This document shows, piece after piece, positions 42,439-50,019 of a stretch of DNA of 64,000 bases. Each line of letters begins with the position of its first letter. The first letter of the stretch is position 1. The notes beneath the pieces were generated by a model that saw only the letters and a list, made by a program, of their open reading frames with translations, made no database searches and was not told the origin of the DNA. Location of the stretch: positions 310,001 through 374,000 of the forward strand of contig JACKDE010000004.1 in assembly GCA_020633675.1 (NCBI GenBank), read 5' to 3'. The DNA is from Deferribacteres bacterium (lineage in GTDB: Bacteria > Zhuqueibacterota > Zhuqueibacteria > Zhuqueibacterales > Geothermadaptataceae). The position numbers were made by a program, and so were the translations under genes.

Positions 42439-43086
42439 TCAAATGTCCAGTGCGGGCGACAGGTCAGATTGCAGATGCGCAATATCGCCCCACGTCACCA
42501 CCTGCCAGTGTGTCTGATAGTACCGGAAAACATTCAGGCTGGTGTTGTGGTTGCTGAAGCGGCGGGGATAGATTGGTGGAATTTGTAAAACATGTCGGAA
42601 CAGCGCCATGATCGGCCCGCCATGCGTGACCACGGCTATACGCTCGCCCAAATGTCTTTGAGCAATCGCTTCAAAAGCGTTGATCACACGCGCTTGCATT
42701 TCCTTGCTGCTTTCCCCTTCCGGGATGCAGTAATCGGGATCGTGCTGCATAAACCGGTCAAAATCATGCGGATATTTCATTTTAATCTCATCCAAAGTGT
42801 GATCAGCAAAAATTCCGACGTTTCTCTCTCGCAAATGCGGATCCGGAAAAATCTCAAGACCCGTTGCAGCTGCGACCGGTTGTGCGGTCTGCAGCGTGCG
42901 CTGCAAATCGCTGCTGTAAAGGGCAGTGATTTTTTTAGGATGAAAGCGTTGTGCCAGTTCTGCAGCCTGCACGTGTCCGCGCGCGCTCAAATCCGTATCG
43001 AGATGTCCCTGAAATCGCCCGTTGGCGTTATGGTTTGTTTCAGCGTGGCGGATGAGAATCAGTTCAGCCTTCTCATTATTTTTCAT
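42439..43086 (-). CDS. Histidine phosphatase family protein (phosphoglycerate mutase-like)
   Basis: A 215-residue member of the histidine phosphatase superfamily, with the catalytic motif LIRHAETNHNANGRFQGHLD at the N-terminus, Glu in LRERNVGIF and the second His in VVTHGGPIMALFRH. The class contains GpmB-like and CobC-like enzymes. The true substrate cannot be read from the sequence and no cobalamin genes are nearby. It is a single gene on the minus strand. Confidence 0.88.
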   Translation of the reverse strand: MKNNEKAELILIRHAETNHNANGRFQGHLDTDLSARGHVQAAELAQRFHPKKITALYSSDLQRTLQTAQPVAAATGLEIFPDPHLRERNVGIFADHTLDEIKMKYPHDFDRFMQHDPDYCIPEGESSKEMQARVINAFEAIAQRHLGERIAVVTHGGPIMALFRHVLQIPPIYPRRFSNHNTSLNVFRYYQTHWQVVTWGDIAHLQSDLSPALDI

Positions 43087-43286
43087 AACTAATAAAATTT
43101 TCTCTAATTAAAATTTGCAATTACCTGATGAATGCTTTATACTATAACAATTCGCGTACGATTTTCACTTCCCAGCGCAGCGCGGCAAATGATTAGGTCT
43201 GCAGCACAGATCATTCGCTGGCACAGCTTGCCGGATCGCATTACGTCATTTCCCCTGCGTGATGACCCAAACCAGGAGGATGTCCA

Positions 43287-43721
43287 ATGCAAACTGTTGC
43301 ACATATTTTAGATGCAAAAAAATCGTCCGCCATCTATTTTGTTTCTCCGGATGACACAGTTTATACTGCTATCGAAATGATGGCCCAAAAATCCATCGGC
43401 GCACTGGTCGTTTTGGAGCGGGGAAAACTGGTCGGGATTCTCTCCGAGCGTGATTATGCCCGAAAAGTTATCCTGAAAAACAGGTCATCCAAAGCAACAC
43501 CGGTGCGCGAAATCATGACCAGCAAAGTGATCACCATTCACCCGGAACAGAGAATCGAAGACTGCATGGCCATCATGACGGAAAAGAAGATCCGCCACTT
43601 ACCGGTGAAATCCGAAGGCGAACTTGTCGGAATCATCTCCATCGGAGACGTGATCCGCAGCATCATTTCCGAGCACGAATACACTATTCAACAACTGGAA
43701 AGCTATATTAGTTGGGGATGA
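43287..43721 (+). CDS. CBS-domain pair protein
   Basis: A 144-residue stand-alone Bateman module. CBS1 is about residues 12-65 (IYFVSPDDTVYTAIEMMAQK, GALVVLERGKLVGILSERDYARKV) and CBS2 about 75-130 (MTSKVITIHPEQRIEDCMAIM, VGIISIGDVIRSII). Such proteins bind adenine nucleotides and regulate partners. AGGAGG precedes the ATG. No partner is adjacent; it converges with dxr. Confidence 0.92.
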   Translation: MQTVAHILDAKKSSAIYFVSPDDTVYTAIEMMAQKSIGALVVLERGKLVGILSERDYARKVILKNRSSKATPVREIMTSKVITIHPEQRIEDCMAIMTEKKIRHLPVKSEGELVGIISIGDVIRSIISEHEYTIQQLESYISWG

Positions 43722-43762
43722 TTCTGTACTTGCGATGGGGGTCAAAGAAGCAGAAGCAAGGC

Positions 43763-44911
43763 CTATATTATTTTTTCACCCACATACCGGCGCGCCCAGC
43801 GATCTGCATGCAAAACCGATTCATAGGTCACGTCGCGATGATTGCTGTGTTTTTCAAGAGCGTCTTCGACGAAAGCAGGGATCTGGTCAAACCGGATTTT
43901 TTTCCCTAAAAATGCATACACCGCCTCTTCGTTTGCTGCATTGAGCACGGCCGGCGCTGTACCCGCTTCGCGCAAGGAATGGTATGCCAGATTAAGCGCT
44001 TTGAACTTATCCGTCTGCGGCGCCATGAAGGTCAATTCGCTGAATTGCATAAAATCCATTCGTGGCAGATCGTTGGCGATTCGTTCAGGATAGCTGAGCG
44101 CGTACTGAATTGGTACGCGCATATCCGGCAGACCAAGCTGCGCTTTGATCGAGCCGTCTCGAAATTCGATCATCGAATGAATGATGGATTGTGGGTGAAT
44201 CAGCACCGAAATATCCTCCAAATCGACATCGAAAAGCCAAAAAGCCTCAATCACTTCCAGGCCTTTGTTCATCAGCGTCGCGGAATCGATGGTGATCTTC
44301 TGCCCCATCGCCCAGTTTGGATGCCGCAAGGCTTGCTCAACTGTGACATTTTTAAATTCGCTGGCAGGCAGTTCTCGAAAAGGCCCGCCGGAAGCTGTGA
44401 GAATCAGCCGTTCGATGCTGCAAGGATCTTCGCCGACCAGGCACTGCCACAGGGCACTATGCTCACTGTCAATGGGAAAAAGCTGGACATTTTTTTGGCG
44501 GGAAAGGCGCGTCACCAGATCGCCAGCGGTGACCAGCGTTTCTTTATTGGCGATGGCGACGTTTTTGTTTTGTCCAATCGCGGAAAGAGTGGGTTGCAAG
44601 CCTGCCGCGCCGACAACGGCATTCACCAACAAATCATAATCGCTTTGGCCGGCTAACTCGGCAAGCGCTTCCACACCCGACTCAATTTTCACCCCAATAC
44701 GTTTAAATTTTGTCTGCCAGGCTGCTTCGACCGTTGTCCCGGAAAGCACAGCAATCTCCGGACGAAATTGCTGTGCCAGCGCAAATAAATCTTCAATGTT
44801 CCGATGCGCAGATACGTATCTGATCGAAAATTTTTCCGGGAAGCGGTTGACAATATCGACGCAACTTTTGCCGATTGAACCTGTTGCGCCAAGCAGACAA
44901 AGTTTTTTCAT
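43763..44911 (-). CDS. dxr: 1-deoxy-D-xylulose 5-phosphate reductoisomerase
   Basis: Makes MEP from DXP with NADPH in the non-mevalonate isoprenoid pathway. The 382-residue protein starts MKKLCLLGATGSIGKS (NADPH site) and carries ANKETLVTAGDL, PIDSEHSALWQC, LTASGGPFRE, HPNWAMGQKITIDSATLMNKG and the C-terminal domain. The ATG at 44911 is chosen because the motif starts there; a longer upstream frame is not family sequence. It follows an outer-membrane protein gene by 1 bp at the end of the envelope cluster. Confidence 0.96.
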   Translation of the reverse strand: MKKLCLLGATGSIGKSCVDIVNRFPEKFSIRYVSAHRNIEDLFALAQQFRPEIAVLSGTTVEAAWQTKFKRIGVKIESGVEALAELAGQSDYDLLVNAVVGAAGLQPTLSAIGQNKNVAIANKETLVTAGDLVTRLSRQKNVQLFPIDSEHSALWQCLVGEDPCSIERLILTASGGPFRELPASEFKNVTVEQALRHPNWAMGQKITIDSATLMNKGLEVIEAFWLFDVDLEDISVLIHPQSIIHSMIEFRDGSIKAQLGLPDMRVPIQYALSYPERIANDLPRMDFMQFSELTFMAPQTDKFKALNLAYHSLREAGTAPAVLNAANEEAVYAFLGKKIRFDQIPAFVEDALEKHSNHRDVTYESVLHADRWARRYVGEKII

Positions 44912-44912
44912 A

Positions 44913-45728
44913 CTAACGGATGGAGACGGATGCTCCGAGAGTAAAGCTGTTAAAAGTACCAAAATTATATTCACCGTTCACCTTCACGAACGGAAAGACG
45001 GTTGCACCAAAGCCGACTGTGCCATGCGAATTGGTCGCATTGTAATCGCCATTAAAGTCGGCCGGCAGTCCAGCAAAATCGACAGTCAGGTATGTTTTAT
45101 CGACTCCGCCACCGCCGTAAACGGTAAAAATCAGAAAATCTTTGCTGGCAAAGGCTTTCAGACTGGCGATTTTAACGGTACCAAAATCAAATTCGTCTGG
45201 TACCATCAGCGCCTGGTAGGCTCCGATGATGGTGACTTTGGGGATCAAGCCGGTTTGCACCAATCCATATTTGAGACCACCACCAAGCAAGGTTACACCA
45301 CCACGCAGTGGATCGTCACCAAGCGGGTAATGAAAAAGCCGTGCCATTACCTCTAAATTTCCGAAAAGACCGACACTGGCGGTCAGGAATGGAAAAGCCA
45401 GCAGATTTTCATTTTTAAACGGCGACGTGAGTGCACCACTCTGATCAGGTACCAACCCTGCAATGCCGCTATACTCATCCGGGATCATGACACCGACAAC
45501 TCGCGCGCTAATATCAAAGCCGCCGAAATTGTGCAATTTGGCTGTGTTCACAAAGCCGGCACCACCGATTGTCCCAAAAAACTTCATAATTGGATCCACG
45601 ACATCAGAGAGATCTGCGGTGTTGTAGATGCTCAAATCGAAATTCTGTGCGCGCGCTTTTGACAGGGATCCATCAAACAGATTAACCGACAACAACATTG
45701 CCAGACAAACGAGGAGCAACTTTCTCAT
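44913..45728 (-). CDS. Predicted outer-membrane beta-barrel protein (DUF6588-like)
   Basis: A 271-residue protein with a signal peptide (MRKLLLVCLAMLLSVNLFDG ... ARAQ), alternating beta-strand sequence through the C-terminal half (for example FLIFTVYGGGGVDKTYLTV, VNGEYNFGTFNSFTLGASVSIR) and an N-terminal SIYNTADLSDVVDPIMKFFG block. I believe it is in the DUF6588 group found in Bacteroidota and relatives; function unknown. GGAG lies 8 nt before the ATG at 45728. Its place between lpxA and dxr suggests co-expression with envelope genes. Confidence 0.7.
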   Translation of the reverse strand: MRKLLLVCLAMLLSVNLFDGSLSKARAQNFDLSIYNTADLSDVVDPIMKFFGTIGGAGFVNTAKLHNFGGFDISARVVGVMIPDEYSGIAGLVPDQSGALTSPFKNENLLAFPFLTASVGLFGNLEVMARLFHYPLGDDPLRGGVTLLGGGLKYGLVQTGLIPKVTIIGAYQALMVPDEFDFGTVKIASLKAFASKDFLIFTVYGGGGVDKTYLTVDFAGLPADFNGDYNATNSHGTVGFGATVFPFVKVNGEYNFGTFNSFTLGASVSIR

Positions 45729-45837
45729 TTTCAATTCTCCTTTAAATAGTGGTCTCTGCCTGTTTGCAAAAACAGTCAGACTTAAAAACGACTTCCTGTT
45801 CCGTTACTTTGTGAAGAGTGTGCCTCAAATGGCCTGC

Positions 45838-46611
45838 CTAACCAATAATTCCACGTTGGCTTTTTTTGACAAATTCGATCACCGACTGCACTTCTGGAAT
45901 GATTTCCGGCTCTTGTGAAATTTGCTCCAAAGCCTGGCTGACATTCAGACCAGAGCGAAAGAGCAGCCGATAGGTGCGCTTCAGTTTGGCAATGACATCC
46001 GCTGCGAAATTCCGTCGGCGCAAACCGACTGAATTCAGCCCGGTAAACCGCAGTGGCTCATTCCCTGCCAGAATATACGGCGGCACATCTTTTGAAACAC
46101 GAAAGCCGCCACCGATAAAAACATGTTGACCAATATGCACAAACTGATGCACGGGCGTCATGCCGCCAAGTATGGCGTAGTCATCGATGCTGACGTGACC
46201 GGCCAGGTTGACGGAGTTCGATAAAATCACATGATTGCCAAGCACACAATCATGCGCGACATGTGCATAGGCCATAATCAGGCAATCCGAGCCGACGGTT
46301 GTGGTTCCGTGATCGACGGTGCCCCGATTGAGGGTAGCGAATTCGCGGATAGTGGTACGATCACCGATAGAAATCGTGGTCTCTTCGCCCTGAAATTTTA
46401 GATCCTGCGGGACAGTACCGACCACAGCGCCGTGTGCAATTTTGCATTTGGAGCCAATTCGGCTACCGGCTGCAACCAATGCGTGCGAGTCGATGACCGT
46501 GTCATCACCAATCACAGTGTTTTTTTCAACGATGGCATATGGCCCGATCGTCACATTGCTTCCGAGCTTCGCTTCGGGATCGACTATCGCTGTTTGATGT
46601 ATATGCGCCAT
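45838..46611 (-). CDS. lpxA: UDP-N-acetylglucosamine acyltransferase
   Basis: First enzyme of lipid A synthesis, adding an acyl chain to O3 of UDP-GlcNAc. The 257-residue protein has the left-handed beta-helix hexapeptide repeats (IHQTAIVDPEAKLGSNVTIG onward) and the catalytic His region MAYAHVAHDCVLGNHVILSN. A helical C-terminal domain follows. It starts 21 bp after the lpxC/fabZ stop and belongs to the lpxD-lpxC/fabZ-lpxA run. Confidence 0.96.
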   Translation of the reverse strand: MAHIHQTAIVDPEAKLGSNVTIGPYAIVEKNTVIGDDTVIDSHALVAAGSRIGSKCKIAHGAVVGTVPQDLKFQGEETTISIGDRTTIREFATLNRGTVDHGTTTVGSDCLIMAYAHVAHDCVLGNHVILSNSVNLAGHVSIDDYAILGGMTPVHQFVHIGQHVFIGGGFRVSKDVPPYILAGNEPLRFTGLNSVGLRRRNFAADVIAKLKRTYRLLFRSGLNVSQALEQISQEPEIIPEVQSVIEFVKKSQRGIIG

Positions 46612-46632
46612 TTTCCTGGATGTGCTTTCCGT

Positions 46633-48030
46633 TTATCTTTCAACGATCGCAGCAGTCAACTCGCCTTCCGTCACCAGATCGCCGTCGACAAAAGCTTTGC
46701 CAATCATACGGCAAATGGTCCTGCGGTAGTTGACCATCTCGAGCTCGAAACGAATTTGGTCACCCGGTCGCACCGGCTTACGAAACTTGACCTTGTCGAG
46801 CCCTGTAAAGTAGACCAGCTTATTTTCGGGATTCTCTGTGGTGTTGAGCAACAAAATGCCGCCAACCTGCGCCATCGCTTCCATGATCAACACGCCTGGC
46901 ATGATCGGATGACCTGGAAAATGGCCGACAAAAAACGGCTCATTGATGGTCACATTTTTTATGCCGACCACGCGTTCGCGTGGCACCATATCGATAATTT
47001 TGTCAACCAGCATGAAAGGATAGCGATGTGGCAAGATCTTTAACAGCGCCTGCGTATCGAGGAAGCTGTCGGAACTGCCGGATGTGCCCTTGAAGCGCGT
47101 CGAAATTTGCTTTTTTTCATATTCCTTGCGGATCAGCTTGACCAACTCAACATTTGCGGCATGCCCCGACTTCGCTGCGATGATGTGGGCTCGGAGTGGC
47201 ATACCCAGCAATGCAAGATCGCCAATCAAGTCAAGCGTTTTGTGCCGCACCGGTTCATTCGGAAAACGAATAGACGTTTTGTTGAGATAGCCTTCTGTGC
47301 CAAATTCCACATCGCCTTTGTGTCCAAAAAGCTTTTTGAGGTAGTCAACTTCGTTGTCTTCAATTTTGCGGTCGACGATGACCAGGGCATTGTCGAGACT
47401 GCCGCCCTTGATCAGGCCTTGTTTGACCAACATTTCAACTTCGCTGAGGAAACAAAAAGTCCTTGCCGGAGCAAACTCTTTTTCGAATTCATCTTCCAGG
47501 GAGTACATCGAAGTGTAGTTTTTGCCAAGAGTCGGGTGTTTGTAATCGATCATAAAGGTGAGTCGAAACTCATCGGCCGGGAACGCAACAATATCGATAC
47601 CGTTTTTTTCGTCAGAATAGGCCAGTGTTTTTTCGAGTACGAAATAATCACGCGGCGAATCCTGCTCTTTCAAGCCGGCAGATTTAAGTGCTTCCACAAA
47701 CGGAATCGAGCTGCCATCCATGACCGGCGGCTCGTTGGCGTCGAGTTGGATGATAACGTTGTCGATCATCAATCCGGCCAGGGCTGCGAGCACATGCTCG
47801 ACGGTGTGTACGCGCAATTCGCTGTTGCCTATTGTGGTACCACGGGAGATGTCCACAACGTAAGAGATGTCTGCTTTTATTTTAGGTTGGCCATCCAAAT
47901 CCATGCGCTGAAACCAGATGCCTGAATTGGGAGGAGCTGGCACAAAAGTGAGCGTTGACGAGTTGCCGGTGTGCAAGCCGATCCCTTTCACACTTACGCT
48001 TTTTTGGATGGTTCTTTGTTGGTCGAGCAT
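46633..48030 (-). CDS. lpxC/fabZ: Bifunctional LpxC deacetylase / FabZ dehydratase
   Basis: A 465-residue fusion. Residues 1 to about 310 are UDP-3-O-acyl-GlcNAc deacetylase: KSVSVKGIGLHTGNSSTLTF, the zinc ligand in HTVEHVLAALAGL, MDGSSIPFVEAL, and HKTLDLIGDLALLG. Residues of about 322-465 are 3-hydroxyacyl-ACP dehydratase: LLKILPHRYPFMLVDKI, FFVGHFPGHPIMPGVLIMEA (catalytic His and Glu). This fusion is characteristic of Bacteroidota, Chlorobiota and related FCB phyla and is one of the best taxonomic clues in the window. It couples lipid A deacetylation and fatty-acid synthesis, which draw on the same hydroxyacyl-ACP pool. Confidence 0.97.
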   Translation of the reverse strand: MLDQQRTIQKSVSVKGIGLHTGNSSTLTFVPAPPNSGIWFQRMDLDGQPKIKADISYVVDISRGTTIGNSELRVHTVEHVLAALAGLMIDNVIIQLDANEPPVMDGSSIPFVEALKSAGLKEQDSPRDYFVLEKTLAYSDEKNGIDIVAFPADEFRLTFMIDYKHPTLGKNYTSMYSLEDEFEKEFAPARTFCFLSEVEMLVKQGLIKGGSLDNALVIVDRKIEDNEVDYLKKLFGHKGDVEFGTEGYLNKTSIRFPNEPVRHKTLDLIGDLALLGMPLRAHIIAAKSGHAANVELVKLIRKEYEKKQISTRFKGTSGSSDSFLDTQALLKILPHRYPFMLVDKIIDMVPRERVVGIKNVTINEPFFVGHFPGHPIMPGVLIMEAMAQVGGILLLNTTENPENKLVYFTGLDKVKFRKPVRPGDQIRFELEMVNYRRTICRMIGKAFVDGDLVTEGELTAAIVER

Positions 48031-48060
48031 AGTTTTTCCTTATTCACATCAATCTAAAAA

Positions 48061-49098
48061 TCAGCTATCGCCGGGCTTCAGTTCACCAAGTTTTTGCTCA
48101 AGTTTTTTGACACGCTTGAGCAATTCAGGGCCACGCCGGGTGGCTGCTTCCTCCCTTTTTGCCAAATTGTGATCCTTTGCCGGGTAGCCGGAAACGGTGA
48201 GGCCAGCTGGAATGGATTTGGTTACGCCAGCCTGCGCACCGAAAATTGCACCATCGCCGATTTCAATATGGCCGACAAAGCCCACCTGGCCTGCGATGAT
48301 CACGTTTTTGCCAATTTTGGTCGAGCCGGAAATGCCAGTTTGTGCTGCGATAACCGTGTTCTCACCGATTTCAACGTTGTGTGCAACATGAATCAGGTTG
48401 TCCAGTTTGGCGCCATGCCGGATACGGGTCTCGCCAAAAGTGGCCCGGTCTATGGCACAATTTGCACCTATTTCAACACGATCTTCAAGCACAACCGCAC
48501 CAATATGCGGAATCTTGTAGGAAACTTCACCGTCTTTTACGTAACCAAAACCATCGCTGCCGATCACGCTGCCTGACTGGATAATCACCTCATTACCGAT
48601 TTTAATCTGGTGTGTAACCATAACCCGGCTGCCGATTTGGCATCGTGCGCCCAGGATTGAGCTGCGTCCAATGATGGCATGTTCACCGATGATGGTATCG
48701 TCACCAATTCTCGCGCCTTCTTCGACAATTGCGTACGCGGCGACGCTGACATTTTTGCCCAACTCTGCGCTCGGTGCAATCAATGCGGTCGGATGGATTC
48801 CTTTCGCGACAGGTTCACCGATCCGGAAAACCTCGCGGGCGATGCGAACAAAGGCCAGGTATGGATTGGCGACTTTAATGAGCGTTTTATTCTCGACGAT
48901 AGGGGAATCTGGCCGAACAAGCACTGCGGAAGCTGCGGTTTCTGCAAGAAATTGATCATAGCGGGCTTGAACAATGAAAGCCAGGCTTCCGGGATAGGCT
49001 TGATCGATCGAAGAGACACCGATAACTTCAAGATTATCATCACCTACGATTTCGCCGCCGACGCGAGCAGCGAGGTCTTTTACGCTATGCCTTACGAT
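48061..49098 (-). CDS. lpxD: UDP-3-O-(3-hydroxyacyl)glucosamine N-acyltransferase, apparent AUC start
   Basis: Third enzyme of lipid A synthesis. N-terminal uridine-binding domain (VKDLAARVGGEIVGDDN ... IDQAYPGSLAFIVQ), hexapeptide beta-helix, and the catalytic His region IHVAHNVEIGENTVIAAQTG. The C-terminal coil RVKKLEQKLGELK is normal. No ATG, GTG or TTG exists near the homologous N-terminus. The first in-frame conventional start is a TTG at 49242, which would add 48 non-family residues. An ATC at 49096-49098 aligns with the normal start and has GAGG 7 nt upstream, giving about 345 residues. It may be a real AUC start or a base error. Confidence 0.92.
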   Translation of the reverse strand: MVRHSVKDLAARVGGEIVGDDNLEVIGVSSIDQAYPGSLAFIVQARYDQFLAETAASAVLVRPDSPIVENKTLIKVANPYLAFVRIAREVFRIGEPVAKGIHPTALIAPSAELGKNVSVAAYAIVEEGARIGDDTIIGEHAIIGRSSILGARCQIGSRVMVTHQIKIGNEVIIQSGSVIGSDGFGYVKDGEVSYKIPHIGAVVLEDRVEIGANCAIDRATFGETRIRHGAKLDNLIHVAHNVEIGENTVIAAQTGISGSTKIGKNVIIAGQVGFVGHIEIGDGAIFGAQAGVTKSIPAGLTVSGYPAKDHNLAKREEAATRRGPELLKRVKKLEQKLGELKPGDS

Positions 49099-49292
49099 TT
49101 TTGTACCTCGATTCCATAGATAAAGATAGCTACCAGTCCAGCAATGTGTTTTCTCGAAAAAACATGCAAACCTGGTAAACGTATCCGGCCAGCAAAATGG
49201 GGCAGGAATATGGCAAACAAAGAAAGTGCTGCACCCACCCAATTTGAAGCGGATTGCAGCACTTGCCTATATTTCATTGCATTAAATCTGTT

Positions 49293-49850
49293 TTATTTAT
49301 CAGAGCCTGCAGCGGCTGCAGAGCCTTCTTTTTCGAGCTCTTGCAGAATGCGTTCTGTCAGGTTCGTCTGACTTTTGCTGACGTAGACGATATTGGCATT
49401 GACTGTATCAAAGATATAATCGAAGCCTTCATCTTCTCCGACTTTGTTGATGGCATCCTGCACCCTGTCGATAATAGGCTGCATCAGGCGATTCTGTTCC
49501 TTGAAATATTCGCCATTCGCGCCGAGTTTATCCTGCTCGAACTGCCGAAGTTGAAGCGCCATCGTTTGCAATTCCTGCGCCCGCTCAGCCTTGGCTTTAT
49601 CAGTCAGCATCAGGCTTTTGGCCTCAAAATCTTCTTGTTTTTTCTGAATTTCTTGCTCCATATTTTTCGCTTCCTGTTCCCAGGACTTATAGAGCTCATT
49701 CAATTTATCCTGCACATCTTTTGTCTCTTTGAGCTTCGAAATAATAGCCTGGGAATCGACATAGCCGATTTTGACTTCGGCAAATGCCATGGCAGTAAAC
49801 AGAAAAGGAATCAGAATTCCGACCGAAAACACTGTTTTACACTTTTTCAC
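49293..49850 (-). CDS. skp: Skp/OmpH-family periplasmic chaperone
   Basis: A 185-residue exported protein with a signal peptide (MKKCKTVFSVGILIPFLFTAMAFA) and a long helical hairpin (KETKDVQDKLNELYKSWEQE ... ELQTMALQLRQFEQDK). It then has the family C-terminal block VQDAINKVGEDEGFDYIFDT. It carries unfolded outer-membrane proteins to BamA, which is encoded just upstream. The start is a GTG at 49850 with GGAGG 5 nt upstream. The acidic/basic charge pattern of the arms is typical. Confidence 0.92.
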   Translation of the reverse strand: MKKCKTVFSVGILIPFLFTAMAFAEVKIGYVDSQAIISKLKETKDVQDKLNELYKSWEQEAKNMEQEIQKKQEDFEAKSLMLTDKAKAERAQELQTMALQLRQFEQDKLGANGEYFKEQNRLMQPIIDRVQDAINKVGEDEGFDYIFDTVNANIVYVSKSQTNLTERILQELEKEGSAAAAGSDK

Positions 49851-50019
49851 AAAAACCTCCGGAAAAATGTTATTTCAAAAAAATAAGATATTGACTATTC
49901 CTAACTTCAATCAAACCGATATACGTGCCATTTGCTCAGCGCATTTCATAGCATCATCGAAAAAATGGCGGGAGGGTTAGCCCTGCTTCAGCACTAATCG
50001 CTCAAGTGCGGATATACCG

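Noticed and set aside
49099..49242. 48-residue N-terminal extension of LpxD
   Set aside because: Cys- and aromatic-rich sequence unlike LpxD, with no ribosome binding site at the TTG; the homologous start lies at 49098.
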